A stretch of 64,000 bases of DNA from Aquibaculum arenosum. GTDB taxonomy: Bacteria; Pseudomonadota; Alphaproteobacteria; Kiloniellales; DSM-21159. The notes beneath the pieces were generated by a model. The model was not told the origin of the DNA and ran no database searches. It saw only the letters and a program-made list of their open reading frames with translations. This document shows positions 53,082-63,640 of the stretch, piece after piece. Where the stretch lies: assembly GCF_029222965.1 (NCBI RefSeq), contig NZ_JARHUD010000010.1, positions 1 through 64,000 on the forward strand, written 5' to 3'. Both the position numbers and the translations under genes were made by a program. Position 1 is the first letter of the stretch, and each line of letters begins with the position of its first letter.

Positions 53082-55022
53082 TCACCCCATCGTCCGGAAC
53101 ATGTACCAGGTGATCAGCAGGACGACGCCGATCATCATGGCAAAGGCATAGTGGTAGAGATAGCCGCTCTGCAGCTTGCCCGCGCGTGCCGCGAGATTGC
53201 GCGTCACCGAGGCCACGCCATCCGGCCCAAGCCCGTCAATCAGCGCACCGTCGCCGCTCTTCCACAGGCTGCGGCCAAGGTGGAAGGCGGGCCGCACGAA
53301 GATGCGATCGTAGAGTTCGTCGAAGTACCACTTGTTGAAAGAAAAGAGGTACAGCGGCCGCAGACGCTCAGCGAGCAGCCCCGGCAGCGAGGGCGCCATG
53401 ATGTAGAACAGCCAGGCCAGGGCGATGCCGATGACAGTCACGACCATGGGCGCAGCCTTCACCCAGAAGGGAACGTGGTGTGCCTCCTCGATGATGTCGT
53501 GCAGCACCAGCAGCGAGTTGCCCCAGAAGGCCTCGCGGGCGTCACCCACGAAGTAGGGGTAGAAGACCGCGCCGGCGAGCACGGCGCCGATGGCCAGGAC
53601 ATAGAGCGGCCAGACCATCACCCGCGGCGACTCATGGGCATGCTCGTAAGCGTGCTGATCCGCGGGGCGGCCGTGGAAGGTCATGAACAGCAGGCGGAAG
53701 GAGTAGAAGGCAGTCAGCAGCGCCGCAACGATGCCGATCCAGAAGGCAAAGCCTCCGGCTGCGGACTCTGCAGCATAGGCCGCCTCGATCACGATGTCCT
53801 TGGAATAGAAGCCGGCGAACCCGGTCACACCCGGAATGCCGAAGCCCACCAGCGCCAGGCTGCCGATCCACATCAAGGCATAGGTCACGGGGATCTTGTT
53901 ATAGAGCCCGCCCATCTTGCGCATGTCCTGCTCGTGGTGCATCGCGTGGATCACCGAGCCGGCCCCCAGGAAGAGCAGCGCCTTGAAGAAAGCGTGCGTC
54001 ATGAGGTGGAACATGGCCGCCGAGTAGGCCGAGACCCCGATGGCGAAGAACATGTAGCCGAGCTGCGAGCAGGTGGAGTAGGCGATCACCCGCTTGATGT
54101 CGGTCTGGGTCAGGCCGACCGTGGCGGCAAAGAGCGCCGTGGCCGCGCCCACGTAGGTCACCACCTCGAGCGCCACCGGCGCATACTCGAACATCGGCGA
54201 CAGACGGCAGAGCATGAAGACGCCGGCCGTCACCATGGTGGCAGCGTGAATCAGGGCCGACACCGGGGTCGGGCCCTCCATGGCGTCCGGCAGCCAGGTG
54301 TGCAGGCCGAGCTGGGCCGACTTGCCCATGGCGCCGACGAAGAGCAGCAGGCAGATGGCGGTCAGCGCGTGTGCCTCGATGCCGAAGATGGAAACGCTCG
54401 CATCGGCTTGGCCTTCCACCAGGCCGAAGACCACGTCGAACTGCACCGCACCGAACAGCAGGAAGGCACCGGCGATGCCGAGCGCGAAACCGACGTCACC
54501 CACGCGGTTCACCAGAAAGGCCTTGATGGCCGCCGCATTGGCGCTTGGCTTTTCGTACCAGAAGCCGATCAGCAGGTAGGAGGCGAGGCCCACACCCTCC
54601 CAGCCGAAGAACATCTGCACAAAGTTGTCCGCCGACACCAGCATCAGCATGAAGAAGGTGAAGAGCGACAGGTAGGCCATGAAGCGCGGGATCGACTTGT
54701 CTTCCGACATGTAGCCGATCGAATAGATATGCACGATGGCCGAGACGATCGTGACAACGCAGAACATGATCGCCGTCAGCGTGTCCACCCGAAGCGCCCA
54801 GGACAGCTCGAAGGCGCCGCTGTCGATCCAGGTGAAGAGCTCCGTGGTGCGTGCGTTGCCACCCAGCGCCACATCGAAGAAGACGATGATGGAGAAGAGC
54901 GCAGCCAGCACCAGGCCGCCCGAGGTTACAAGCTGTGCCCCGCGGTCGCCCAGGCTGCGTCCGAAGAAACCGGCAAGGATCGCGCCGACCAGCGGCAGAA
55001 ATACGATGGCTACGTCCAACAC
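53082..55022 (-). CDS. nuoL: NADH-quinone oxidoreductase subunit L
   Basis: Largest antiporter-like subunit, 646 residues, with the long lateral helix at its C-terminus. Signatures include [24 protein letters not shown] near 164-187, [35 protein letters not shown], and [12 protein letters not shown]. The start is a GTG at 55020-55022, 4 bp after the nuoK stop; the next codon is TTG. Its C-terminal TM helix follows [17 protein letters not shown]. Confidence 0.97.
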   Translation of the reverse strand: MLDVAIVFLPLVGAILAGFFGRSLGDRGAQLVTSGGLVLAALFSIIVFFDVALGGNARTTELFTWIDSGAFELSWALRVDTLTAIMFCVVTIVSAIVHIYSIGYMSEDKSIPRFMAYLSLFTFFMLMLVSADNFVQMFFGWEGVGLASYLLIGFWYEKPSANAAAIKAFLVNRVGDVGFALGIAGAFLLFGAVQFDVVFGLVEGQADASVSIFGIEAHALTAICLLLFVGAMGKSAQLGLHTWLPDAMEGPTPVSALIHAATMVTAGVFMLCRLSPMFEYAPVALEVVTYVGAATALFAATVGLTQTDIKRVIAYSTCSQLGYMFFAIGVSAYSAAMFHLMTHAFFKALLFLGAGSVIHAMHHEQDMRKMGGLYNKIPVTYALMWIGSLALVGFGIPGVTGFAGFYSKDIVIEAAYAAESAAGGFAFWIGIVAALLTAFYSFRLLFMTFHGRPADQHAYEHAHESPRVMVWPLYVLAIGAVLAGAVFYPYFVGDAREAFWGNSLLVLHDIIEEAHHVPFWVKAAPMVVTVIGIALAWLFYIMAPSLPGLLAERLRPLYLFSFNKWYFDELYDRIFVRPAFHLGRSLWKSGDGALIDGLGPDGVASVTRNLAARAGKLQSGYLYHYAFAMMIGVVLLITWYMFRTMG

Positions 55023-55026
55023 CGCC

Positions 55027-55338
55027 TCAGCCCTTCATCATGTTGATGTCTTCGACGGCGATGGAGCCGCGGTTGCGGAAATAGACCACCAGGATCGCCA
55101 GGCCGATGGCCGCTTCCGCGGCCGCCACGGTCAGGACGAAGAGGGTAAAGACCTGGCCAACGAGATCATTCAGGTGGGTCGAGAAGGCCACCAGATTGAT
55201 GTTGACCGAAAGCAGCATGAGCTCGATCGACATCAAGATTACGATGACATTCTTGCGGTTCAGGAAGATGCCCAGGATCCCCAGGGTAAAGAGGATCGCG
55301 GCCACCGTCAGGTAGTGCCCCAGTCCGATCTCGAACAT
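55027..55338 (-). CDS. nuoK: NADH-quinone oxidoreductase subunit K
   Basis: Small membrane subunit, 103 residues, with three helices. Conserved Glu residues in [17 protein letters not shown] near 36-52 lie on the proton path. The ATG at 55336-55338 overlaps the nuoJ stop by one base (TGATG); a GTG directly before it is also possible. It lies 4 bp upstream of nuoL. Confidence 0.96.
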   Translation of the reverse strand: MFEIGLGHYLTVAAILFTLGILGIFLNRKNVIVILMSIELMLLSVNINLVAFSTHLNDLVGQVFTLFVLTVAAAEAAIGLAILVVYFRNRGSIAVEDINMMKG

Positions 55339-55952
55339 CACACGCCGCCCCCGCTCGGCACGTCCTTGAGTTCCACACCCTCGGCCCGCTGGCGCGCCAC
55401 CTGCTTGGAGATCGACTGGCGGCGCACGCCCTCGCGCTGACGCAGCGTGAGCACGATGGCACCGATCATGGCGATGAGCAGGATGAGGCCGGCAGCCTGG
55501 AAGAGGTAAATGTAGTGATCATAGATCACGCGGCCGAGCGCCTCGGTGTTCGTGACCTGGGAGGGGTCGGGTATGGGCATGCCACTGCCCTCCACCGTCC
55601 CAGGTGCGAGCACCCAGGCACCCAGCACCATCACCAGTTCGACGAGGAGAATGAGGCCGACCAGTGCCCCAATGGGCAGGTACTGCAGGAAGCCCTGTCG
55701 GAGCTGCGCCACATTCACGTCGAGCATCATCACGACAAAGAGGAACAGCACCGCCACCGCACCGACGTAGACCACCACCAGGATCATCGCCAGGAACTCG
55801 GCCCCCATCAGCAGGAAGAGCCCGGCGGCATTGAAAAAGGCGAGGATGAGGAACAGCACGGAGTGGACCGGGTTGCGGGCCGAGATCACCATCACGGCCG
55901 AGGCAACCACCACTGCGGCGAAGAGATAGAAGACGAGAGCCTGGATTACCAT
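55338..55952 (-). CDS. nuoJ: NADH-quinone oxidoreductase subunit J
   Basis: Membrane subunit with five helices, 204 residues. The signatures [31 protein letters not shown] and [19 protein letters not shown] are typical; the third helix contains the pi-bulge thought to move during coupling. The C-terminal tail is hydrophilic and Gln/Arg-rich. A 94-bp gap rich in purines on the coding strand separates it from nuoI. Confidence 0.96.
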   Translation of the reverse strand: MVIQALVFYLFAAVVVASAVMVISARNPVHSVLFLILAFFNAAGLFLLMGAEFLAMILVVVYVGAVAVLFLFVVMMLDVNVAQLRQGFLQYLPIGALVGLILLVELVMVLGAWVLAPGTVEGSGMPIPDPSQVTNTEALGRVIYDHYIYLFQAAGLILLIAMIGAIVLTLRQREGVRRQSISKQVARQRAEGVELKDVPSGGGV

Positions 55953-56046
55953 CGCAGTGCTCCCCTTCCGATGACCGACGGCGTAAACCCGTTCATCCCC
56001 TCACTCTCTTCTCTTCCCTGGCCCCCGGCAGGTACGGCAGCCGCCG

Positions 56047-56535
56047 TCACCGATAGGGCGCGTCTTTGGCAATGTTCAGGGCGATCTCGTACTCCCAGCG
56101 GTCCCCGTTATCGAGGAGCTTCTCCTTGTTGTAGAAGAGCTCCGCCCGGGTCTCCGCCGCGAACTCGAAGTTCGGTCCCTGGACGATGGCATCAACCGGG
56201 CAGGACTCCTGGCAGTAGCCGCAGTAGATGCACTTGGTCATGTCGATGTCGTAGCGCGTGGTGCGGCGGCTGCCGTCAGCACGCGGCTCGGCCTCGATGG
56301 TGATCGCCTGCGCCGGGCAGATCGCTTCGCAGAGCTTGCAAGCGATGCAGCGCTCTTCCCCGCTGGGGTAGCGGCGCAGCACGTGCTCGCCGCGAAAGCG
56401 CGGGCTGAGCGCCCCCTTCTCATGGGGATAGTTCAAAGTCACCTTCGGCCGGAAGAAGTAGCGCAACGTCAGCCACATGCCCGACAGGAGCTCCGTCAGG
56501 AAAAGGCTGCGTACAGTGCGATCGACGAACGCCAT
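56047..56535 (-). CDS. nuoI: NADH-quinone oxidoreductase subunit I
   Basis: Peripheral arm ferredoxin-like subunit with two 4Fe-4S clusters (N6a, N6b), 162 residues. Ligands are C63/C66/C69 and C112 for one, C102/C105/C108 and C73 for the other (motifs [12 protein letters not shown] and [12 protein letters not shown]). The N-terminal amphipathic helix lies against the membrane arm. It is separated from nuoH by 180 bp, the longest gap in the operon, and a possible internal promoter lies there. Confidence 0.96.
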   Translation of the reverse strand: MAFVDRTVRSLFLTELLSGMWLTLRYFFRPKVTLNYPHEKGALSPRFRGEHVLRRYPSGEERCIACKLCEAICPAQAITIEAEPRADGSRRTTRYDIDMTKCIYCGYCQESCPVDAIVQGPNFEFAAETRAELFYNKEKLLDNGDRWEYEIALNIAKDAPYR

Positions 56536-56632
56536 GGTGTCGTCCTAACTCCTAAGCAATCCGTGGGCCAGCGGTCCGCAGACCCTGTCCCGGGGACCAA
56601 GGGGCAGCCTGCCCCGCCGCGGCGCGGGCGCT

Positions 56633-56660
56633 ACCATAGTCTTGCAACAGGCCCTGGCAA
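56633..56660 (-). promoter_or_regulatory. Possible internal promoter upstream of nuoI
   Basis: On the minus strand TTGCCA (56655-56660) and TATGGT (56633-56638) are separated by 16 bp, about 100 bp before the nuoI ATG. A short GC hairpin GGGGC-N5-GCCCC (56601-56615) is between it and the gene. The spacing is slightly short and the -10 has two mismatches. Confidence 0.3.
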
Positions 56661-56715
56661 GTCCCTGCCTCGTCCTGTGTCGCGCGCTGGCGCACACTTC
56701 GGCTCAGACTCTGGT

Positions 56716-57726
56716 TCACTGGGGCAACCAATCGAAGGTCACCAGAACGCCGGCGGTCAGCACGACCCACACGAGGGTAAAGGGCAGGAAGACCTTCCAG
56801 CCCAGCCGCATGAGCTGGTCGTAGCGATAGCGCGGAAAGGTCGCCCGCACCCAAAGGAAGCAGAAGAGCACCAGGGCAACCTTCAGGGCGAACCAGACGA
56901 TTCCCGGCAGCCAGTTGAAAGGCACGATGTCGAGCGGCGGCAGCCAACCACCCAGGAAGAGGATGGTGGTGATCGCGCTCATCAGGATCATATTGGCGTA
57001 TTCGCCAAGGAAGAAGAGCGCAAAACTCATCGCCGAGTACTCGACGAAGTAGCCCGCCACCAGTTCCGATTCGCCTTCCGGCAGGTCAAAGGGTGCGCGA
57101 TTGGTTTCCGCCAGCACCGAAACGAAGAAGATCACGAACATCGGCAGCAGCGGGATCGCGAACCAGACGGTCTGCTGCGCCAGCACGATGTCAGTCAAGC
57201 GCAGCGAGCCGACGCAGAGCAGCACGGTGATGATGACGAAGCCCATGGAGACCTCGTAGCTCACCATCTGCGCCGCCGAGCGCAGCGCCCCCAGGAAGGG
57301 ATACTTCGAGTTCGAGGCCCAGCCGGCCATGATCACGCCGTAGACACCCAGCGAGGAGATAGCGAAGAGGAAGAGGATGCCAACGTTGATGTCAGCGATC
57401 ACCCAGCCTTCAGCCACCGGGATCACGGCCCAGGCCACCATGGCCAGGGCGAAGGTCAGGATCGGGGCCGCCAGGAACACGATGCGGTTGGCACCGGCCG
57501 GCAGAATCGTTTCCTTGAACAGCAGCTTCAGTCCGTCGGCAAAGGGCTGCAACAGGCCGAAGGGGCCCACGACGTTGGGGCCCTTGCGCAGCTGAATGGC
57601 CGCGATGACCTTGCGTTCGGCATAGGTCAGGTAGGCGACGGCCACCAGCAGCGGCACGACAATCGCCATGATCTGCGCAACGATGATCGCAAAAGGCCAG
57701 GCATAGCCGCTCCAGAAGTCAGTCAC
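56716..57726 (-). CDS. nuoH: NADH-quinone oxidoreductase subunit H
   Basis: Membrane subunit at the junction with the peripheral arm, contacting the quinone site; 336 residues, eight helices. Signatures [32 protein letters not shown] and [26 protein letters not shown] are intact. The start is GTG at 57724-57726. It is 47 bp from nuoG. Its stop is followed by the long gap before nuoI. Confidence 0.97.
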   Translation of the reverse strand: MTDFWSGYAWPFAIIVAQIMAIVVPLLVAVAYLTYAERKVIAAIQLRKGPNVVGPFGLLQPFADGLKLLFKETILPAGANRIVFLAAPILTFALAMVAWAVIPVAEGWVIADINVGILFLFAISSLGVYGVIMAGWASNSKYPFLGALRSAAQMVSYEVSMGFVIITVLLCVGSLRLTDIVLAQQTVWFAIPLLPMFVIFFVSVLAETNRAPFDLPEGESELVAGYFVEYSAMSFALFFLGEYANMILMSAITTILFLGGWLPPLDIVPFNWLPGIVWFALKVALVLFCFLWVRATFPRYRYDQLMRLGWKVFLPFTLVWVVLTAGVLVTFDWLPQ

Positions 57727-57773
57727 GACGCCCCTCCCCCGCGGCTGTGGCCCACGTGCTTCGCTTCATCCCT

Positions 57774-59852
57774 TCACCCCTCCGTCCCGGTCGCCGCGCG
57801 CTTGGGCAGCACGAAGATCTCCGTGCACTTTGCCATGGTCGGCGAAGCCCGGCTGATCGGGTCGGTCATGTAGAAGTTGTCGATCGGCAGTGCAAAAGGC
57901 GCCCCTGACACCTCGCCCTTTGCCCCGAAAGCCTCCCAGGCCGCCGGCTGCACCTCGTCGAGGCGGCCGAACAAGGGATTGGCTTCGATCAGCTTCTGCC
58001 GCAATTCACCGAGGTTGTCGTAGGGCAGAGGCTGGCCCACCACCTCAGAGAGCGCGCGCAGAATCGTCCAATCCTCGCGCGCCTCACCCGGCGGGAAGGT
58101 GGCCAGGCGGCCGAGCTGCACGCGGCCTTCCAGATTGACGTAGGTGCCGTTCTTCTCGGTGTAGGCCGCACCGGGCAGGATGACATCGGCGCGATGTGCG
58201 CCGGCGTCGCCGTGATGGCCCTGATAGACCACGAAGGCGCGCCCTAGGCGGCTCATGTCGATTTCATCGGCGCCGAGCAGCCAGACCAGGTCGATCTCGC
58301 CCTGCTCCGCCCCAGACAGGATGCCCTCGAGATCGCGGCCTTCCGGCCCCGGCAGGAAACCGAGGTCCAGACCGCCGACACGGCTGGCAGCGCGGCTCAG
58401 CACGTTGAAGCCGTTCCACTCTTCCGGCGCCTGCGGGCCGGCCATGCCGAAGCTCTCGGCCACCTCCCGCGCCAAGGACAGGATTGCCGCGCCGTCCGGC
58501 CGCGCCACCGCACCGCTGCCGAGAATCAGCATCGGCCGCTCGGCCTTGCGCAGCACCTCGGCGAAATCGCCCTCGCCGCGACCCAGAGCCTGCAGCGCGT
58601 CCAGACCGTCGCCCAGCGAGACCGTCTCATAAGTCAGATCCACCTGCGGGCCGATCACGCCGACCGGCAGGCCGTTCTGCAGGAAGCGCTTGCGGATGCG
58701 TGCGTTCACCAAAGCGGCTTCCCAACGCGGATTGGTGCCGATCAGCAGAACCGCATCCGCCTGCTCGATGCCGGCGATGGTCGTGTTGAAGAGATAGCCG
58801 CTGCGTGCCCGACTGTCGCTGCCAACCTTGGACCCGTCCTGGCGACACTCCAGGTTCTCGGAGCCGAGGCCGGTCATGAAGTCCTTGAGGGCTAGCATGG
58901 ACTCGGCGTCGCAGAGGTCGCCGGCAATCGCCGCCATGCGCTCGCCCGAGAGCCCGCGCAGGCGCTCGGCCACCGCCGTCAGCGCTTCCTCCCAGGACAC
59001 GGGGCGCAGCTTACCGTCGATGCGCAGATAAGGGCGGTCGAGGCGCTGACGCGACAGGCCGTCACGCGCATGGCGCGTCTTGTCGCTGATCCACTCCTCG
59101 TTCACGTCCTCGTGGATGCGCGGCAGCACACGCATGACCTCACGCCCGCGACTGTCGACGCGGATGTTCGATCCCACCGCGTCCATCACATCGACCGACA
59201 GCGTCTTGCGCAGTTCCCAGGGGCGGGCCGTGAAGGCGTAGGGCGCACTGGTCAGCGCCCCCACTGGGCAGATGTCCACCAGATTGCCGGACAGCTCAGA
59301 GTCGATGGCGCGTTCCAGCGTGGTGATCTCCGCGTCCTCGCCGCGGTTGACCATGCCGATGTCCTCGACCCCAGCGATCTCGGTCGCGAAACGTACACAA
59401 CGCGTACACTGGATGCAGCGGGTCATGATCGTCTTGATCAGGGGACCCATGTACTTCTCACTGACCGCGCGCTTGTTCTCCTCATAGCGGCTGCGGTCGT
59501 AGCCATAGGCCATGGCCTGGTCCTGCAGATCGCACTCGCCGCCCTGGTCGCAGATCGGACAGTCCAGCGGGTGGTTGATCAGCAGGAACTCCATCACGCC
59601 GTTGCGGGCTTTTTCCACCGTCGGCGTGTCGGTGCGGATCACCATGCCGTCACCCACTGGCATGGCGCAGGAGGCGATCGGCTTGGGGGCGCGCTCCATC
59701 TCCACCAGGCACATACGGCAGTTGCCGGCGATGGAGAGGCGTTCGTGATAGCAGAAGCGGGGAATCTCCGCGCCGGCCATCTCGCAGGCCTGCAGCACGG
59801 TGATGCCGGCGGGCACCTCGATCTCGCGACCGTCGATCGTGACCTTGGGCAT
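57774..59852 (-). CDS. nuoG: NADH-quinone oxidoreductase subunit G
   Basis: Iron-sulfur subunit of the NADH arm, 692 residues. The 2Fe-2S ligands are C34, C45, C48 and C62; the His/Cys cluster follows in HPLDCPICDQGGEC; further cysteines in CIQCTRCVRF and CPVGAL bind 4Fe-4S clusters. The remainder is a degenerate molybdopterin-oxidoreductase-like domain, as in mitochondrial NDUFS1. The ATG at 59850-59852 is chosen over a TTG two codons earlier. It is 33 bp from nuoF. Confidence 0.97.
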   Translation of the reverse strand: MPKVTIDGREIEVPAGITVLQACEMAGAEIPRFCYHERLSIAGNCRMCLVEMERAPKPIASCAMPVGDGMVIRTDTPTVEKARNGVMEFLLINHPLDCPICDQGGECDLQDQAMAYGYDRSRYEENKRAVSEKYMGPLIKTIMTRCIQCTRCVRFATEIAGVEDIGMVNRGEDAEITTLERAIDSELSGNLVDICPVGALTSAPYAFTARPWELRKTLSVDVMDAVGSNIRVDSRGREVMRVLPRIHEDVNEEWISDKTRHARDGLSRQRLDRPYLRIDGKLRPVSWEEALTAVAERLRGLSGERMAAIAGDLCDAESMLALKDFMTGLGSENLECRQDGSKVGSDSRARSGYLFNTTIAGIEQADAVLLIGTNPRWEAALVNARIRKRFLQNGLPVGVIGPQVDLTYETVSLGDGLDALQALGRGEGDFAEVLRKAERPMLILGSGAVARPDGAAILSLAREVAESFGMAGPQAPEEWNGFNVLSRAASRVGGLDLGFLPGPEGRDLEGILSGAEQGEIDLVWLLGADEIDMSRLGRAFVVYQGHHGDAGAHRADVILPGAAYTEKNGTYVNLEGRVQLGRLATFPPGEAREDWTILRALSEVVGQPLPYDNLGELRQKLIEANPLFGRLDEVQPAAWEAFGAKGEVSGAPFALPIDNFYMTDPISRASPTMAKCTEIFVLPKRAATGTEG

Positions 59853-59885
59853 GTTCAACCTTCTCCTGGCGCCGCTTGCAGCGGC

Positions 59886-61178
59886 TTACTCCGCGGCGAC
59901 CGGGGTGCGGCCGGCCTTGTATTCGGCGATGCGGCGTTCCAGCTCGGGGCGGAAGTGCCGGATGAGCCCCTGGATCGGCCAGGCGGCGGCATCGCCCAGG
60001 GCGCAGATGGTGTGGCCTTCGACCTGCTTGGTGACGTCGAGCAGCGTATCGATCTCTTCGACCTCGGCCTGGCCTTTCATCATCCGGCTCATCACCCGGT
60101 ACATCCAGCCGGTGCCTTCGCGGCAGGGCGTACACTGGCCGCAGGATTCGTGCATATAGAAATGGCTGAAGCGCTGGATCGCCTCGACGATGTCCGCCGA
60201 CTGGTCGATCACGATCACCGCTGCCGTACCAAGGCCCGACTGCGCCTCCCGCAGGGAATCGAAATCCATCAGCACGTCATCGCAGATCGTCTTGGGCAGA
60301 CAGGGCACCGAAGAGCCTCCGGGGATGACGGCCTGCAGGTTGTCCCAGCCGCCGCGCACGCCGCCGGCATGCTTGTCGATCAGCTCGCGCAGCGGGATGC
60401 CCATTTCCTCTTCCACGTTGCAGGGCCGATTGACGTGCCCTGAGATGGAGAAGATCTTGGTGCCGGTGTTTTTGGGTCGCCCCAGCCCCTTCCACCAGGC
60501 GGCACCGCGCCGCAGGATGGTGGGAGAAACGGCAACCGTCTCCACGTTGGTGACCGTGGTCGGGCAGCCCCACACGCCAACCGCAGCCGGGAAAGGCGGC
60601 TTGAGGCGCGGCTGGCCCTTCTTGCCCTCCAGCGATTCCAGGAGCGCAGTTTCCTCGCCGCAAATGTAGGCGCCGGCGCCGCGGCTGACCTCGATGTCGA
60701 AGGCCCAGCCCGACCCACAGGCGTCGGGGCCGAGCAGACCCGCCTCGCGCGCCTCGGCAATCGCCGCCTCCAGGCGCTGGGTCGGCAGCCAGTATTCACC
60801 GCGGATGTAGATGTAGGCCTTGTGCGCGCCCATGGCGAAGCCGGCGATCACACAGCCTTCCAGCAGCATGTGCGGATCGTTGCGCATGATCTCCCGGTCT
60901 TTGCAGGAGCCGGGCTCGGATTCGTCGGCGTTGACCACGAGGTAGTGCGGGCGGCCGTCGTTTTCCTTGGGCATGAAAGACCACTTCAGACCCGCCGGGA
61001 AACCGGCGCCGCCACGACCGCGCAGTTCCGATTCCTTGATCTCCTCAATGATCTTGTCGCGTCCCAGGGCAACCAGGTCCTTCGTATTGGACCAGATGCC
61101 GCGCTTGCGCGCACCATCGAGACGCCAATCCTCAAGGCCGTAAAGGTTGAGGAAAACGCGATCCTTGTCCTGCAGCAT
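59886..61178 (-). CDS. nuoF: NADH-quinone oxidoreductase subunit F
   Basis: NADH- and FMN-binding subunit, 430 residues. The [13 protein letters not shown] nucleotide loop lies near 54-66, and the 4Fe-4S (N3) ligands are in [12 protein letters not shown] and the later Cys of HTICALGD. The ATG at 61176-61178 overlaps the nuoE stop (TGATG). NuoF passes hydride electrons to FMN and on to the Fe-S chain. Confidence 0.97.
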   Translation of the reverse strand: MLQDKDRVFLNLYGLEDWRLDGARKRGIWSNTKDLVALGRDKIIEEIKESELRGRGGAGFPAGLKWSFMPKENDGRPHYLVVNADESEPGSCKDREIMRNDPHMLLEGCVIAGFAMGAHKAYIYIRGEYWLPTQRLEAAIAEAREAGLLGPDACGSGWAFDIEVSRGAGAYICGEETALLESLEGKKGQPRLKPPFPAAVGVWGCPTTVTNVETVAVSPTILRRGAAWWKGLGRPKNTGTKIFSISGHVNRPCNVEEEMGIPLRELIDKHAGGVRGGWDNLQAVIPGGSSVPCLPKTICDDVLMDFDSLREAQSGLGTAAVIVIDQSADIVEAIQRFSHFYMHESCGQCTPCREGTGWMYRVMSRMMKGQAEVEEIDTLLDVTKQVEGHTICALGDAAAWPIQGLIRHFRPELERRIAEYKAGRTPVAAE

Positions 61179-61795
61179 CAAGCGCCCCCCTGCACTTCGG
61201 TCAGCGTGGTCAGGCCGCCTTCGGGCTCTGAGCTAACGCGGCCCTGCTGCGAGCCGGCCGCCGGCGTCTCCCCCTTGCGAAGGGCCCGCATGATCTCCTT
61301 AGCCTTCTCCGGCGTCAGGTCCTCGTAGTAGTCGCGGTCATTAACCTGGAACATCGGCGCGTTACAGCAGGCGCCCAGGCATTCAACCTCGACCACCGAG
61401 AAGGCACCATCTTCGCTGAGTTCACCGAAGCGGCTGGTCCCTGCCTCTTCCAGGCAGGCCTTGGAAATCTCGTCGGAACCGCGCAGCCAGCAACTTGTGG
61501 TGCGGCAGATCTGGATCTGGTGACGGCCCACGGGCTGGGTGTTGAACATGGTGTAGAAGCTGACGACCTCGTGCACCCGGATCGGCGCCATGCCCAGGAA
61601 GGAGGCCACGTACTCGATGGCCGGAACCGAGAGCCAACCACCGTTTTGCTCCTGCGCCAGGTAGAGCAGCCAGATGACCGCGCTGGCCTGCCGGCCTTCG
61701 GGATAGCGCGCGACGTAGCCCTTGGCCTTATCCAGGTTCTCCGGCGTGAAGGCGAAGTCCTCGGCCTTCGGCGGGATGTAGGTGGTGACCTTCAT
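61178..61795 (-). CDS. nuoE: NADH-quinone oxidoreductase subunit E
   Basis: A 205-residue subunit with the N1a 2Fe-2S cluster: ligands C97 and C102 in ICRTTSC, then C139 and C143 in ECLGACC. The C-terminal tail (about 30 residues, Gly/Glu-rich) is longer than in E. coli. The ATG overlaps the nuoD stop by 4 bp (ATGA). Confidence 0.96.
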   Translation of the reverse strand: MKVTTYIPPKAEDFAFTPENLDKAKGYVARYPEGRQASAVIWLLYLAQEQNGGWLSVPAIEYVASFLGMAPIRVHEVVSFYTMFNTQPVGRHQIQICRTTSCWLRGSDEISKACLEEAGTSRFGELSEDGAFSVVEVECLGACCNAPMFQVNDRDYYEDLTPEKAKEIMRALRKGETPAAGSQQGRVSSEPEGGLTTLTEVQGGA

Positions 61796-62970
61796 CGATC
61801 GACCTCTCCGAAGACGATGTCCATGGAGCCGAGAATGGCCACCGAGTCGGCCAGCATGTGGCCGCGGCAAAGGTGGTCCATCGCTGCCAGATGGGCGAAG
61901 CCCGGCGCACGGATCTTGCATTTGTAGGGACGGTTGGAGCCGTCGGAGACGAGATAGACCGCGAACTCGCCCTTGGGCGCCTCGACGGCCGTGTAGGTCT
62001 CGCCCGGCGGCACGTGATAGCCCTCGGTGTAGAGCTTGAAGTGATGGATCAGCGCTTCCATGGAGCGCTTCATCTCGCCACGGCGCGGCGGCGTGATCTT
62101 CTGGTTCTCCACCATGACCGGCCCGTCGGGCATCTTCTCGATGCACTGCTCGATAATGCGCAGCGACTGGCGCATCTCCTCCATGCGCACGAGATAGCGA
62201 TCGAAGCAGTCGCCGGACTTGCCGACCGGAATCTGGAAATCCAGCTGGTCGTAGCACTCATAGGGCTGTGCCCGGCGCAGGTCCCAGGGCACGCCGGAGC
62301 CGCGCAACATCGGGCCGGTGAAGCCCCAGTCCAGAGCGGTTTCCACCGGCACGACGCCGATGTCCACAGTGCGCTGCAGGAAGATGCGGTTGCCGGTCAA
62401 GAGATCTTCCAGGTCGTCGATCACCTTGGGGAAGGACTCGCAGAAGCGTCCGATATCATCCAGCAGGCCGGCCGGCAGATCCTGGTGTACACCGCCCGGG
62501 CGGAAATAGGCCGAATGCAGCCGCGCGCCGCTGACGCGCTCATAGAACTCCATGATCTTCTCGCGCTCTTCGAAACCCCAGAGCAGCGGCGTCATGGCGC
62601 CCACGTCGAGCGCGAAAGTGGTGATGTTCAGCAGGTGATTGGCGATGCGCGTCAGCTCGGAGAAAAGCACGCGGATGTACTGAGCGCGCGGCGGCACCTG
62701 GATGCCCAGCAGCTTCTCTGTCGCCAGCGCGAAGGCGTGCTCCTGGTTCATCGGGCTGACGTAGTCGAGCCGGTCGAAGTAGGGCACGGCCTGCAGGTAG
62801 GTCTTGTATTCGATCAGCTTTTCGGTGCCGCGGTGCAGCAGCCCAATGTGCGGGTCTGCGCGCTCGATCACCTCGCCGTCCATTTCCAGAACCAGGCGCA
62901 AGACGCCGTGCGCCGCCGGGTGCTGCGGACCGAAATTCAGGGTCAGCGGCTTGATTGCTGCTTCCGCCAT
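61792..62970 (-). CDS. nuoD: NADH-quinone oxidoreductase subunit D
   Basis: The 49-kDa-type subunit lining the quinone pocket, 392 residues. [12 protein letters not shown] near 14-25, [18 protein letters not shown] and the C-terminal [11 protein letters not shown] are diagnostic; the His near 21 and Tyr in the pocket bind quinone. nuoC and nuoD are separate genes here, as in alphaproteobacteria and not fused as in E. coli. Overlap with nuoC is one base (TGATG). Confidence 0.97.
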   Translation of the reverse strand: MAEAAIKPLTLNFGPQHPAAHGVLRLVLEMDGEVIERADPHIGLLHRGTEKLIEYKTYLQAVPYFDRLDYVSPMNQEHAFALATEKLLGIQVPPRAQYIRVLFSELTRIANHLLNITTFALDVGAMTPLLWGFEEREKIMEFYERVSGARLHSAYFRPGGVHQDLPAGLLDDIGRFCESFPKVIDDLEDLLTGNRIFLQRTVDIGVVPVETALDWGFTGPMLRGSGVPWDLRRAQPYECYDQLDFQIPVGKSGDCFDRYLVRMEEMRQSLRIIEQCIEKMPDGPVMVENQKITPPRRGEMKRSMEALIHHFKLYTEGYHVPPGETYTAVEAPKGEFAVYLVSDGSNRPYKCKIRAPGFAHLAAMDHLCRGHMLADSVAILGSMDIVFGEVDR

Positions 62971-63602
62971 CAGGCCTTGCCTCCGTCTTCGCTGTCAGCC
63001 GCCTCGGCCTTTTCATCACCGGGCAGGTGCAGCATGCCTTCCCAGGGGCTCTCGAAATCGAAGCCGCGGAACTCCTGCCGCAGGGAAACCGGCTCATAGA
63101 CCACGCGCTTCAGCTCTTCGTCGTAGCGAAGCTCCACGTAACCGGTGAGCGGGAAGTCCTTGCGCAGCGGATGCCCCTCGAAGCCGTAATCGGTCAGGAT
63201 GCGTCGCAGATCGGGGTGATCGGAGAAGAAGACGCCGTAGAGGTCCCAGGTTTCCCGCTCGAACCAGTTGGCCGAGCTGAAGACGCCGCACAGCGAGGGA
63301 ACCGCAGTTTCCTCATCGGTCGGCAGCTTGATGCGGACCCGCAGGTTATGTTTCAGCGACAGCAGGTTATAGACCACCTCGAAGCGCCGCTCGCGCTGCG
63401 GATGATCCACGGCCGTGATGTCCATCAACTGCTTGAACAGCGCGTTGGGATTGTCGCGCAGGAAGGTGGCGAGAGGAATCAGGTGCTCCCGTTCCGTCCA
63501 AAGGATCAGCTCGCCGCGAATCTCTTCGGCCTGCATGAGCGCATCCGGTTGGGATGCCTCAAGCTGGTCGATCAGGTCCTTGTGGGCAGGGATCATCACC
63601 AT
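62970..63602 (-). CDS. nuoC: NADH-quinone oxidoreductase subunit C
   Basis: The 30-kDa-type subunit, 210 residues from the chosen ATG. The signature [38 protein letters not shown] lies near 120-157. The start is uncertain: ATGs at 63602 and 63596 and a GTG at 63623 are possible, none with a strong ribosome binding site. It forms the stalk together with NuoD, NuoI and NuoB. Its stop overlaps nuoD. Confidence 0.94.
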   Translation of the reverse strand: MVMIPAHKDLIDQLEASQPDALMQAEEIRGELILWTEREHLIPLATFLRDNPNALFKQLMDITAVDHPQRERRFEVVYNLLSLKHNLRVRIKLPTDEETAVPSLCGVFSSANWFERETWDLYGVFFSDHPDLRRILTDYGFEGHPLRKDFPLTGYVELRYDEELKRVVYEPVSLRQEFRGFDFESPWEGMLHLPGDEKAEAADSEDGGKA

Positions 63603-63640
63603 CTCGTCGCTGTTGCTCGACACCGGAACGGCCGTCCGCC

